In this document: piece after piece, positions 7,930-16,219 of the stretch
How positions within the stretch are numbered: the stretch's first letter is position 1
Layout: each line of letters opens with the position of its first letter
NCBI GenBank assembly: GCA_021732605.1
Contig: JAKFUS010000015.1
Span: 1 to 64,000 of the forward strand
Origin: Betaproteobacteria bacterium
GTDB taxonomy: Bacteria; Pseudomonadota; Gammaproteobacteria; Burkholderiales; SG8-41
Length of the DNA: 64,000 nucleotides
Direction of reading: 5' to 3'
Program-made: the position numbers and the translations under genes
Notes under the pieces: generated by a model
Told to the model about the DNA's origin: nothing
Databases searched by the model: none
Seen by the model: only the letters and a program-made list of their open reading frames with translations

Positions 7930-8328
7930 GTGAAGGGCCAATCTCAGCGCGGAAAAAGAAACGCTCGCGGACTGAGAAAATCCAAAACCGATGCGGAACG
8001 CAAAATCTGGCAGTTACTCCGCAGTCGAAATTTGAACGACGCCAAATTCCGCCGCCAGCATCCCCTAGGACCATATATTGTTGATTTTATTTGCATTAAT
8101 GAAAAGCTGATCATCGAGGTTGATGGCAGCCAGCATCAGCAGCAACAGTCTTACGATGCGCAGCGCACAACGTTTTTAGAACAGGCTGGATATCGGGTAA
8201 TTCGATTCTGGGATAACGATGTATTGCTACAGACTGAAAACGTGATGCAGGCAATTTATGACCGGTTGGTTGCCCCTCACCCTAACCCTCTCCCCACAAA
8301 AGTGGGGAGAGGGAATTCGGATACTTGA
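7930..8328 (+). CDS. DUF559 family endonuclease-like protein
   Basis: A 132-residue DUF559 protein, related to Vsr-type/PD-(D/E)XK nucleases. The core is complete: RKIWQLLRSRNL, KFRRQHPLGPYIVDFIC with the catalytic Asp, LIIEVDGSQH carrying the E-x-D metal ligands, and GYRVIRFWDNDVL. A GTG start at 7930 follows the palindromic repeat pair. The last 15 or so residues (PHPNPLPTKVGRG) are encoded by the next palindrome copy, so the repeat forms the gene's 3' end. The cellular role of the family is unknown. The association with these repeats suggests they may move or persist together (inference). Confidence 0.85.
   Translation: MKGQSQRGKRNARGLRKSKTDAERKIWQLLRSRNLNDAKFRRQHPLGPYIVDFICINEKLIIEVDGSQHQQQQSYDAQRTTFLEQAGYRVIRFWDNDVLLQTENVMQAIYDRLVAPHPNPLPTKVGRGNSDT
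8273..8314. repeat. Palindromic GGGGAGAGGG-type repeat overlapping the end of the DUF559 gene
   Basis: CCCTCACCCTAACC is followed by CCTCTCCCCAC, loop AAAA, and GTGGGGAGAGGG, giving a near-perfect hairpin. It belongs to the same family as the copies at 7823-7924 and encodes the C-terminal tail of the nuclease. Confidence 0.88.
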
Positions 8329-8340
8329 AAGCGATTAGCA

Positions 8341-9840
8341 ATGAATGCGCCTTCTGAATCTCTCAAGAAATACCGCATGTTCATCGGCGGCGAATGGCTG
8401 GATTCTGCGAGCGGTGAGCACTTCCCCAGCGATAACCCGTACACCGCCAAACCCTGGGCACTGATTCCGCGCGGTAACGCCACCGATGCAGCGCGCGCCG
8501 TTGAAGCCGCGCATCGCGCCTTCACTTCCGGCGAATGGCCCAAGCTCAACGCGAGCAAACGCGGCGCCTTGCTGCGCAAACTCGGCGACTTGATTACTGA
8601 AAATTCCAAAGCCCTCGCCGAAACCGAAGTGCGCGACAACGGCAAGCTCTATGCCGAGATGAGTGCGCAGACTGCATACATGGCGCAGTGGTACTACTAC
8701 TTCGGTGGCCTTGCCGACAAGATTGAAGGCGCGGTGATCCCAATCGACAAACCGGACACCTTCAATTTCACACGCCACGAGCCGCTGGGTGTGGTGGCGA
8801 TGATCATTCCGTGGAACTCCCCGCTGCTGCTGCTGGCATGGAAACTGGCGCCGGCGCTGGCCGCTGGTAACACCGTGGTGATCAAACCTTCGGAGTACAC
8901 CTCGGCATCGGCGCTGGAGTTCATGAAGCTGATCGAACAGGCAGGGTTTCCGCCGGGCGTAGTCAACGTCGTCACCGGCTTCGGCGCCGAAGTCGGCACG
9001 CCTCTGGTCGATCATCCCAAAGTAGCCAAGGTCGCTTTCACCGGCTCCGATGCCACCGGACAGCGCATTTACGAAGCCGCAGCCAAGGGACTCAAACGCG
9101 TCAGCATGGAACTCGGCGGCAAATCGCCCAATATCGTGTTCGATGATGCGCAGCTCGACAACGCGGTGAAAGGCGTGATCTCCGGCATTTTCGCCGCAAC
9201 CGGGCAGACCTGCATCGCCGGCTCTCGACTGCTGGTGCAACAATCGATCCACGACCAGTTTGTTGAGAAACTGGTGACTCTGGCGAAGACCGCAAAAATG
9301 GGCAACCCCATGAGTCTCGACACTCAGGTCGGCCCGGTCACCAATCTGCCGCAGTTCGAGAAGATCCTCAACTACATCGACATCGCCAAAGGTGAAGGTG
9401 CCACAACTGTGCTTGGCGGCGCACGCGCTGCGCGGCCTGAGTGCGGCAGCGGCTGGTTTGTCGAACCGACGATCTTCACCGACGTGAACAACGCGATGCG
9501 CATCGCGCAGGAGGAAGTGTTCGGCCCGGTGCTGTCGGTTATCCCCTTCCACGATGAACAAGAAGCCCTCGCCATCGGCAACGACGTGGTGTTCGGCCTG
9601 GCGGCCGGGGTATGGACGCAGAACATGCGCCGCGCTTTCACCATGGCCGAGAAACTTCAGGCCGGCACGGTCTGGGTCAACACCTACCGCGCGGTGTCGT
9701 ACCTGTCGCCATTCGGCGGCTACAAACGCTCCGGCATCGGCCGCGAAAGCGGCCAGGACATGATTTACGAATACCTGCAGACCAAAAGCGTGTGGATATC
9801 CACCGCGACCGAAGTACCCAATCCCTTCATCATGCGCTGA
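8341..9840 (+). CDS. NAD(P)-dependent aldehyde dehydrogenase
   Basis: A 499-residue member of the aldehyde dehydrogenase superfamily, oxidising an aldehyde to the acid. All catalytic features are visible: IIPWNSPL with oxyanion-hole Asn159, FTGSDATG nucleotide loop near 233, MELGGKSP with general base Glu257, GQTCIAGS with nucleophile Cys291, and EEVFGPV near the end. It lies downstream of the split decarboxylase, whose product would be an aldehyde, so the three genes could act in sequence (inference from context). The start ATG at 8341 has only a weak GAAAG upstream. Confidence 0.95.
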   Translation: MNAPSESLKKYRMFIGGEWLDSASGEHFPSDNPYTAKPWALIPRGNATDAARAVEAAHRAFTSGEWPKLNASKRGALLRKLGDLITENSKALAETEVRDNGKLYAEMSAQTAYMAQWYYYFGGLADKIEGAVIPIDKPDTFNFTRHEPLGVVAMIIPWNSPLLLLAWKLAPALAAGNTVVIKPSEYTSASALEFMKLIEQAGFPPGVVNVVTGFGAEVGTPLVDHPKVAKVAFTGSDATGQRIYEAAAKGLKRVSMELGGKSPNIVFDDAQLDNAVKGVISGIFAATGQTCIAGSRLLVQQSIHDQFVEKLVTLAKTAKMGNPMSLDTQVGPVTNLPQFEKILNYIDIAKGEGATTVLGGARAARPECGSGWFVEPTIFTDVNNAMRIAQEEVFGPVLSVIPFHDEQEALAIGNDVVFGLAAGVWTQNMRRAFTMAEKLQAGTVWVNTYRAVSYLSPFGGYKRSGIGRESGQDMIYEYLQTKSVWISTATEVPNPFIMR

Positions 9841-9842
9841 AT

Positions 9843-9869
9843 AAAAAAGGGCGCCGCGGCACCCTTTTT
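9843..9869. terminator. Bidirectional rho-independent terminator
   Basis: AAAAAAGGG and CCCTTTTT flank a GC-rich loop between the convergent aldehyde dehydrogenase and glutathione transferase genes, with A and T tracts on either side. Confidence 0.8.
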
Positions 9870-9892
9870 CACGATCTCACTCAAACTACCGA

Positions 9893-10513
9893 TCACGCCA
9901 CTTTGACGAATCCCGGCGGCAGCGTTTCCTCGAATGACGGTCGTGCAGCCACCCCCGCCAGCCATTTCGCCAGTTTCGGCGCGCGGCTGCGCCAGTCGTG
10001 GGTATAGCGGAAATCGGTGTATTGCATGGCCACGCCCATCACGATGTCGGCCAGGCCGAAACGGTTGCCGAGCAGGAATTCACTGCCTTCCTTCATCGTT
10101 TTTTCGGCGAGGTCGATGGCGCGGGCGATGCGCTGCTCCTCGCGCGCCATTTTTTCAGGCATTTGTTTTTCCTCCGGGCGGCGCGTCTCGAAAACCCGGG
10201 TGATGCCGGCATCAATGATGCCCTGTCCGAGTGCCTGCCACCACTGCGATTGCCAGTATCCGGCCGGGTCGCGCGGTGTGAAGGATTTGCCGTCGGCATG
10301 ATCGAGGTAATGCACGACCAGCACGGACTCAAACATGTAGCTGTCAGTGCCGATTTCCAGCGCCGGTACCTTGGACAGCGGGTTCTTGATGATGATCGGG
10401 CTGTCTTCAACCCACGGATCTTCAACGATGAACTCGACCGGCATGTTCTTTTCGTGAATCAGCACGCGCGCCTTGCGCACGTAGGGGGAAGTGGTCGAGC
10501 CGTACAGCTTCAT
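9893..10513 (-). CDS. Glutathione S-transferase family protein
   Basis: A 206-residue GST with an N-terminal thioredoxin fold (MKLYGSTTSPYVRKARV, with the candidate catalytic Ser in TSPYVRK), NPLSKVPAL with the cis-Pro near residue 50, and a helical C-terminal domain with FGLADIVMG. It resembles the YibF-like class. The start at 10513 has AGGAG six bases upstream and a fixed N-terminus, so the 20-codon upstream extension is rejected. It may detoxify electrophiles or act as a lyase/isomerase for the neighbouring catabolic genes. The specific role is unknown. Confidence 0.9.
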   Translation of the reverse strand: MKLYGSTTSPYVRKARVLIHEKNMPVEFIVEDPWVEDSPIIIKNPLSKVPALEIGTDSYMFESVLVVHYLDHADGKSFTPRDPAGYWQSQWWQALGQGIIDAGITRVFETRRPEEKQMPEKMAREEQRIARAIDLAEKTMKEGSEFLLGNRFGLADIVMGVAMQYTDFRYTHDWRSRAPKLAKWLAGVAARPSFEETLPPGFVKVA

Positions 10514-10593
10514 GGAAAACTCCTGATGTTGATGTTGCCGGGAAATCCGTGTTGTAAAATCACCGCGTTCCAAAGCGTATTCTAGCCGAAGCC

Positions 10594-11520
10594 TTACCCC
10601 GGAACGCGCATCGCGCGTTCCACTGCCGCCCGCCCCAGTTGCGGCACCACCATTTCGATGAAATCGGTCAGATAACGGCGCAGATGCATGCCCCGGCGCA
10701 GACTGACCGTCATCAGACTTTCGGGAAACAGCCGCGTCACATCCAACGCATGCAGGTCTGCGTCCACACGCGGGTCCAGCGCAATCGCCGGCACCACGGC
10801 AATACCCAGTCCTTCGGCCACATAGGCCTTGATCACATCCGAATCACTTGCGCTGACCACATGGCGCGCCGAGATACCGGCCTCACGAAATGCCCTGCCA
10901 ATGATCTGCCCGCCGCGCGACCGCGGGTGATAACTGACAAAGGGGTAATCGGCAAAATCAGCCAGAACAATGCGTTTTTTGCGGCTCAACGGATGCCCCT
11001 TGGGCATGATCACGCTGCGCCGCAAGGGATGCGCCGGCATCTGCACCAGCTCCGGATGGCCCTGCGTCAGTTCGGTGCTGATGCCGATATCAGCCTCGCG
11101 TGACTCGACCAGTTTGGTGATGTCATCCGGGTCGGCCTGCAGCAGATGCAACTGCACGTCGGGATAACGCCGCGAAAACTCGCGCACAGGAACCGGCAGC
11201 GTGTAACGGGCATGCAGATGGCTGGTGGCCAGTACCAGCCGCCCGCCACCGTCGTTGCGCGCGTCGGCGGCGATCAGCGCAATGTTTTCCATCTCGTTCA
11301 GCAGGCGCTCCGCCGCCGACAGGATGGCGCGGCCGGTTTCAGTGAAATCCAGGATACGGTTGGTACGCCGCACCAGCAGTTCCATGCCCAGTTCCTGCTC
11401 CAGCAGCTGGATTTGCCGGCTCACGCCCGGTTGCGAGGTGTGCAAGGCAAGCGCAGCCGCTGAAATGTTGAACGACTGGCGTGAGATTTCGCGCAGAAAG
11501 CGCAACTGTTTGAGAGTCAT
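10594..11520 (-). CDS. LysR-type transcriptional regulator, CysB-like
   Basis: A 308-residue LysR regulator. The N-terminal winged helix (MTLKQLRFLREISRQSFN, then HTSQPGVSRQIQLLEQELG) and the effector-domain segment LATSHLHARYTLP, which parallels CysB ATTHTQARYALP, place it near the CysB/Cbl group. That group controls sulfate-starvation or sulfonate genes in response to acetylserine or adenosine phosphosulfate. The gene diverges from a TauD-family dioxygenase across a 164-base spacer holding inverted repeats, a standard LysR arrangement. It is the only classical transcription factor in the window. Sulfur control is an inference. Confidence 0.9.
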   Translation of the reverse strand: MTLKQLRFLREISRQSFNISAAALALHTSQPGVSRQIQLLEQELGMELLVRRTNRILDFTETGRAILSAAERLLNEMENIALIAADARNDGGGRLVLATSHLHARYTLPVPVREFSRRYPDVQLHLLQADPDDITKLVESREADIGISTELTQGHPELVQMPAHPLRRSVIMPKGHPLSRKKRIVLADFADYPFVSYHPRSRGGQIIGRAFREAGISARHVVSASDSDVIKAYVAEGLGIAVVPAIALDPRVDADLHALDVTRLFPESLMTVSLRRGMHLRRYLTDFIEMVVPQLGRAAVERAMRVPG

Positions 11521-11552
11521 AAAAGCGGGGTCATGGCGCGATGAGTATATCG

Positions 11553-11610
11553 TTTGTCATGCGTAAATAATATGATGATATACATATTAAGTCTTTTATC
11601 GCATGACAAA
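11553..11610. promoter_or_regulatory. Candidate operator/promoter region between the LysR and TauD-like genes
   Basis: An 11-bp perfect inverted repeat, TTTGTCATGCG (11553-11563) and CGCATGACAAA (11600-11610), encloses a second AT-rich inverted repeat, AATATG...CATATT (11569-11588). The spacing and nesting fit binding by a tetrameric LysR protein over two divergent promoters. Confidence 0.55.
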
Positions 11611-11684
11611 GCCTTGCTAGGATGTGCCATCGATCAACGACCGGGCCGCAGTGTCCGGCCAACCACCCGTCACAGGAGGCAACA

Positions 11685-12581
11685 ATGATTACCGTAACCC
11701 GCATCGGCAAACACATCGGCGCAGAAATTTCCGGCGTGGACCTGACCCAGCCGCTGAGCGACGACACTTTCGCGGAGATCGCCAAGGCCTTTTTTGACAA
11801 CGAAGTGGTTTTTTTCCGTAACCAGAAAATCACTCCGGCGCAGCAGGTTGCCTTCACCAAACGCTTCGGCATCCTCGAACAGCATGTGCGCAAGGAAAGC
11901 CGCCTTCCGGGATTTCCCGAAATCCTCGTGGTCTCCAACCTGGTGGACCATTACGGCAATGCTATAGGTGCGCAAGATGCCGGACGCTTCTGGCACAGCG
12001 ACTTGTCGTACAAAAAAGAACCGAGCCTGCTGTCGGCGCTTTACGCCGTTGAAGTGCCGGTCAAGGACGGCAAGGTATTGGGCGACACCAACTTCACCAG
12101 CACCACGGCCGCCTACGACGCGCTGCCGGAAGCCATGAAACAGCGCCTGCAGGGCCTGAAAAACGTGCACAGTTATCGCTATTACCGCAATAAAAACGCA
12201 CTGGCCCAGAAAGAAGATGCCGCCCGCGGCGGACGCGTAGTGCAGGAACATGCGCTCACCGAAGAACAGCTGAAAAGCGTGCCCGATGTGGAAGCACCCA
12301 TCGTCCGCACTCACCCTGTGACCAAGCGTAAAGGCCTGTTCATCAACGAAGCGCATACCTCGGCCATCGTCGGCCTGCCCCAGGCGGAAGGTGATGTGCT
12401 GCGCAACGAAATCTGCCAGCACATCATCAAGCCCGAATTTCAATACCGGCACAGCTGGCAAGCCGGCGACCTGTTGCTGTGGGATAACTGCGCCGCGCTG
12501 CACAAGGCCAACTTTGATTACGATCTGCCGCAGCGTCGTCTCATGTATCGGACTACTGTGCGGGGCAGCGTCGCGGTTTGA
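11685..12581 (+). CDS. TauD/TfdA family 2-oxoglutarate-dependent dioxygenase
   Basis: A 298-residue Fe(II)/2-oxoglutarate dioxygenase. The facial triad is visible: His104 and Asp106 in FWHSDLSY, and the distal His273 in NCAALHKAN. RRLMYRT supplies the 2-oxoglutarate-binding Arg. AGGAGG five bases before the ATG at 11685 fixes the start. The family hydroxylates taurine, alkyl sulfates, 2,4-D and related compounds. The CysB-like regulator makes a sulfonate or sulfate ester plausible, but the long insert near residues 160-210 is not diagnostic. A terminator follows, so the AtuA operon is probably separate. Confidence 0.92.
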   Translation: MITVTRIGKHIGAEISGVDLTQPLSDDTFAEIAKAFFDNEVVFFRNQKITPAQQVAFTKRFGILEQHVRKESRLPGFPEILVVSNLVDHYGNAIGAQDAGRFWHSDLSYKKEPSLLSALYAVEVPVKDGKVLGDTNFTSTTAAYDALPEAMKQRLQGLKNVHSYRYYRNKNALAQKEDAARGGRVVQEHALTEEQLKSVPDVEAPIVRTHPVTKRKGLFINEAHTSAIVGLPQAEGDVLRNEICQHIIKPEFQYRHSWQAGDLLLWDNCAALHKANFDYDLPQRRLMYRTTVRGSVAV

Positions 12582-12607
12582 TACACTTTCCGTGAACAGT
12601 CTGCAGT

Positions 12608-12637
12608 AACGGCGGCCTTGTGCCGCCGTTGCGTTTT
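12608..12637 (+). terminator. Rho-independent terminator after the dioxygenase gene
   Basis: A 9-bp stem AACGGCGGC/GCCGCCGTT with loop CTTGT is followed by GCGTTTTC, 27 bases after the dioxygenase stop. Confidence 0.7.
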
Positions 12638-12695
12638 CAGAACGCAAAAACAAGACGCTGACAACGCGATCGCTCCACTGAGGAATCCACTCGCC

Positions 12696-14063
12696 ATGAA
12701 AGAAATCCGCATCCTGTCCGCAACCGGCATCCTCGGTTCCGGCTTCCGCGAAGAAACCATGAAACGGGCGATGACGCTAAAGCCCGACTTCATCGGTGCC
12801 GACTGCGGCTCCACCGATCCCGGCCCGCACCACCTCGGCTCCGGCGAACCGCAGTTTTCGGACGCTGCCTGCAAACGTGACCTGCGGCTGATGATGCTGG
12901 CAGCACGTGCCGCGAAAATCCCGGTGCTGGTCGGATCGGCGATGACCGCCGGCACCGATGAGCAGGTTGCACGCCTGGCCGGCATTGCCCGCGAAATCGC
13001 GCGCGAGGAAAAACTCAATTTCAAACTGGCGACCATCTGTTCCGAGCAGGACAAGGGTTACCTGAAAAAACGCCTCAAAGAAGGCCGCATCAAGCCGCTG
13101 GCCAACGCCCCGGTGTTCGACGAAGCGGTGATCGACCGCAGTTCTCACATCGTCGGCATGTGCGGCGCGGAGCCTTATATCGAAGCGCTGCAGAACGGCG
13201 CCGACGTGGTCATCGCCGGCCGCTCCAGCGACACTTCGATTTTCGCGGCAATGCCGGTGATGAAAGGCTTCAACCCGGCCACGGTCTGGCACATGGCCAA
13301 GATCATGGAATGCGGCGCCGCCAGCGTGGTGCTACGCAAATACCCGGACTGCAATTTCGCCATCGTCACCGATGACCATTTCATTATCGAACCGCCCAAT
13401 CCCGATTACCGCTGCGACCCGGCCAGCGTCGCCTCGCACAATCTCTACGAAAACTCCACGCCGTACGAACTGGTCGAGCCGTCGGGCATTCTCAACACGG
13501 TCAACGCCCGTTACGAGGCCGTGTCCGACCGTGCCGTCAAAGTCTCCGGCAGCACCTTCAAAAAGGCCGAGTGCTACACCATCAAAATCGAAGGCGCAGA
13601 ACTCGCCGGTTACCAGAGCATCGTCCTCGGCTCGGTGCGTGACCCGATCATCCTGCGCCAGTTCGACCATTGGCTGGAAAATCTGATCAAGGCTGCGCGC
13701 GACCGCATCCGTGCCGTGATGGGTGACAGTATCGACAGCCGTTATCGACTTGACGTGCGCCAGTTCGGCCGCAATGCTGCAATGGGCATGCTGGAGCCGG
13801 ACATGAGTATCGGTCACGAAGTCGGCCTGCTGTTCCAGATCACCGCGCCCGACCAGAAACTGGCCAATGCTCTGGCCAAATCCTTGAGCCACATCGCCGT
13901 GCACTACCCGGTGCCGGAATGGACCGGACTGATCACCTCGGTTGCCTTCCCCTACTCGCCCGCCGAAATCGACAAAGGCGCCAGCTACCGCTTCAACATG
14001 AACCATGTGGTCGAGCCGGACAGTCCGCTGGAAATGTTCCGCATCAATTACGAGCAGGTGTGA
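12696..14063 (+). CDS. AtuA-like protein (acyclic terpene utilization family, DUF1446)
   Basis: A 455-residue protein of the DUF1446/AtuA family, named after the citronellol/geraniol utilisation gene atuA, whose reaction is not known. Family features are the N-terminal GADCGSTDPGPHHLGSG, the central DVVIAGRSSDTSIFA and the late GASYRFNMNHVVEP. It lacks a signal peptide and is presumably cytosolic. GAGGA lies upstream of the ATG. It begins a tightly packed set with DUF4387, a dimeric alpha/beta-barrel protein and CoA-ligase subunits. Its partner here is not geranyl-CoA carboxylase, so a role in terpene use is not implied. Confidence 0.87.
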   Translation: MKEIRILSATGILGSGFREETMKRAMTLKPDFIGADCGSTDPGPHHLGSGEPQFSDAACKRDLRLMMLAARAAKIPVLVGSAMTAGTDEQVARLAGIAREIAREEKLNFKLATICSEQDKGYLKKRLKEGRIKPLANAPVFDEAVIDRSSHIVGMCGAEPYIEALQNGADVVIAGRSSDTSIFAAMPVMKGFNPATVWHMAKIMECGAASVVLRKYPDCNFAIVTDDHFIIEPPNPDYRCDPASVASHNLYENSTPYELVEPSGILNTVNARYEAVSDRAVKVSGSTFKKAECYTIKIEGAELAGYQSIVLGSVRDPIILRQFDHWLENLIKAARDRIRAVMGDSIDSRYRLDVRQFGRNAAMGMLEPDMSIGHEVGLLFQITAPDQKLANALAKSLSHIAVHYPVPEWTGLITSVAFPYSPAEIDKGASYRFNMNHVVEPDSPLEMFRINYEQV

Positions 14064-14065
14064 AT

Positions 14066-14377
14066 ATGGCCAAACTCTGGCAAGTCACCAAACTGATCCG
14101 TAGCAAGAATTCCGGGCCCTTCGAGCTGACCTTCGACATCATTTTCAAGGAGCAATCGGTTTATGAAAAAGTGCGCGATGCCCGGCTGATCAACGCCGAG
14201 TGGTTCGGCAAGACCTACCGCATGAAGCCCGAACGGGTGGCGATCATCAACTACGACGCCGCCAACGCGATCAAGATCACCATTCCACGCCCGGTGATTT
14301 CCGGTGACATCACTGACGGCGATGTATTCGGCGGGCAGCAATACGGCCCGCTGGTGGATCTCGAAGTACCAACATGA
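14066..14377 (+). CDS. DUF4387 family protein
   Basis: A 103-residue protein matching the DUF4387 family (MAKLWQVTKLIRSKNSGPFE, then TFDIIF and VAIINYDAANAIKITIPR). DUF4387 genes habitually follow AtuA-like genes, and some family members are fused to them, which suggests a structural subunit. Two bases separate it from the AtuA-like stop, and it overlaps the next gene by four bases (ATGA), so translation is likely coupled. No catalytic residues are obvious. Confidence 0.83.
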   Translation: MAKLWQVTKLIRSKNSGPFELTFDIIFKEQSVYEKVRDARLINAEWFGKTYRMKPERVAIINYDAANAIKITIPRPVISGDITDGDVFGGQQYGPLVDLEVPT

Positions 14378-15075
14378 CCACGCAGGCCGGCGGACTGATC
14401 ACAGTCCGGCTCGACGTCGCCACAGCGCACGACGAGGAATTCAACGACTGGTACCAGCTTGAGCATGTGCCGCAGCTAATGGCGATGCCGGGCTTTGTCC
14501 GCACTCGCCGTTATTTCTGCGATAAATCGGATATCCGTTACCTTGCATGGTATGAAACCGCGGACGAAACCGTCGAGGCCGCGAAAGACTTCCAGCATAT
14601 CGTCGCCCACCCCACGCCGTGGTCGCTGCGCATGCGCAAACTCTACGGCGAACAACGCGAACGCATGAACTTCAAGCTGATGTGTGAAGTCGGCGGCATC
14701 CCCGCTCCCGATGCACCGTGGATGTACATCGTGCACACCGACATCCCCGACCATATCATTGACGAATACAACGCCTGGTACGACAAGGAACACCTGCCGC
14801 GCTGCGCTGGCATCCCCGGTGTGCTACGCGCACGGCGCTACATGTCGATGGGCATCGCCGGCGGCAAGACCGATGGCCCCAGATACCTGACCGCGTACGA
14901 ACTCGCCGGTCCGGACGTTTGGGAAAGTCCGGCGGCACAACTCGCGCGCAAGACGCCTTGGACCGAAAAAATGCGCTCGCTGTTCAGCAACACGCGACGC
15001 GTGCTCTACAAACTCGCAGCACCTACCGTCACACACGAACAGGCCCGCGCGCAAAAACGGGTTTCGATCGACTAA
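14374..15075 (+). CDS. Tandem dimeric alpha/beta-barrel (EthD-like) protein
   Basis: A 233-residue protein with two internally similar ferredoxin-like halves. Each half has the pattern DWYQLEHVPQLMAMPGF (first, near residue 25) or WYDKEHLPRCAGIPGV (second, near residue 135), followed by RxRRY. Such E/DHxP domains occur in EthD-like and monooxygenase-like barrels that act on hydrophobic or aromatic intermediates. The duplication would give one complete barrel from a single chain. It overlaps DUF4387 by four bases and sits seven bases before the SucC-like gene. Its reaction is unknown. Confidence 0.75.
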   Translation: MTTQAGGLITVRLDVATAHDEEFNDWYQLEHVPQLMAMPGFVRTRRYFCDKSDIRYLAWYETADETVEAAKDFQHIVAHPTPWSLRMRKLYGEQRERMNFKLMCEVGGIPAPDAPWMYIVHTDIPDHIIDEYNAWYDKEHLPRCAGIPGVLRARRYMSMGIAGGKTDGPRYLTAYELAGPDVWESPAAQLARKTPWTEKMRSLFSNTRRVLYKLAAPTVTHEQARAQKRVSID

Positions 15076-15082
15076 CAGAATC

Positions 15083-16219
15083 ATGTATTTACTCGAACAC
15101 GACGCCAAACTGCTGCTGGCTCACCACGGCATCCCCACGCCTCAGGGCTGCCTGCTGACTGACGCCGCACAAATCAATCAACTTCCACCCGGCCCCTGGA
15201 TCGTCAAAGGCCAGATCACTGCCGGCGGCCGTGGCAAGGCCGGACTGATCAAAACAGCAACGACTCCCGTCGAGGTCGCCGCCCAAACCGCCGGGATCAT
15301 CGGCAAGCAGGCCAAAGGACGCACAGTCCGCGCAGTGCGCGTCGAACAGCAGGTGCACGGCGCCAGCGAAGCCTATCTCTCGATGCTGCTCGATCCGGCT
15401 GCAGCGGGTGTGCGCATCATCATGGCCGCGCAGGGCGGCATGGAGATCGAATCCCTGCCCCAGGATGCGCTGCGCATAGCCACTGCCGCACCCGATGCCT
15501 CAGTTCTGGCAGCAGCAGCGGAAAAACTCGCCGCGACTTTTGATGGTGCAACCGGCAAGGCACTGGCCGAATCCGGCCGCGCGATGGCAGGTGCGTTCAT
15601 GGCCACCGAAGCGCTGCTGATCGAAATCAATCCGCTGTTTGTTCACAGCGACGGCAGTTGGGTGGCCGGTGATGCCAAATTCGTCACCGACGATTCGGCA
15701 CTGCCCCGCCAGCCCGAACAGCATGCACTCCTCGCCAATGCCGATGGCCCCTATCTCGAAACCGCACTGAAGGACGCCCACGGCTGCGACTACGTCGTGG
15801 TTGATCCCGCTGGCGAAATCGCACTACTGACCACCGGCGCCGGCCTGTCGATGATGCTGATCGATGAAATGCGCAGCGCAGGACTCAAACCCTACAACTT
15901 CCTCGACATCCGCACCGGTGGCCTGCGCGGCGAAACCAAACGCCTGGTCAGCGTGTTGCAATGGATGCACCAGGGTCCCAATGTAAAAGTATTGCTGATC
16001 AATATATTTGCCGGCATCACCGAACTCGGCGAATTCTCGCAATTGCTGGTCAGCGCGCTGCAGGCTGTGCCGGATTTCAAGGTGCCCGTCGTGGCACGCC
16101 TGGTTGGCAACGGGATGGAAGCTGCACGTACGGTACTGGCCAAAGCCGGCATCACCTTGCACAGTGATCTCGACGCTGCACTCCTTGAAGTGCGCACACA
16201 TCTGGGCGCAGGCCAATGA
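15083..16219 (+). CDS. Succinyl-CoA-synthetase-like acyl-CoA ligase, beta subunit (ATP-grasp)
   Basis: A 378-residue beta subunit of an ADP-forming acid-CoA ligase. It has the ATP-grasp start MYLLEHDAKLLLAHHGIPTP, the P-loop-like QITAGGRGKAG, LLIEINPLF with the Mg-binding Glu and Asn, and the CoA-ligase domain with FLDIRTGGLRGE. Diagnostic SucC segments are present, but many substitutions set it apart from housekeeping SucC, so the acid may be malate, citramalate or another dicarboxylate. It overlaps the alpha subunit gene by four bases. Confidence 0.87.
   Translation: MYLLEHDAKLLLAHHGIPTPQGCLLTDAAQINQLPPGPWIVKGQITAGGRGKAGLIKTATTPVEVAAQTAGIIGKQAKGRTVRAVRVEQQVHGASEAYLSMLLDPAAAGVRIIMAAQGGMEIESLPQDALRIATAAPDASVLAAAAEKLAATFDGATGKALAESGRAMAGAFMATEALLIEINPLFVHSDGSWVAGDAKFVTDDSALPRQPEQHALLANADGPYLETALKDAHGCDYVVVDPAGEIALLTTGAGLSMMLIDEMRSAGLKPYNFLDIRTGGLRGETKRLVSVLQWMHQGPNVKVLLINIFAGITELGEFSQLLVSALQAVPDFKVPVVARLVGNGMEAARTVLAKAGITLHSDLDAALLEVRTHLGAGQ

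Noticed and set aside
8335-9561. Long minus-strand frame opposite the aldehyde dehydrogenase
   Set aside because: It mirrors the codon pattern of the real gene on the plus strand, has no family signature and no ribosome-binding site. The same applies to the long antisense frames at 42763-44016, 34269-35435, 29069-30226, 4140-5129, 5245-6198 and 11670-12653.
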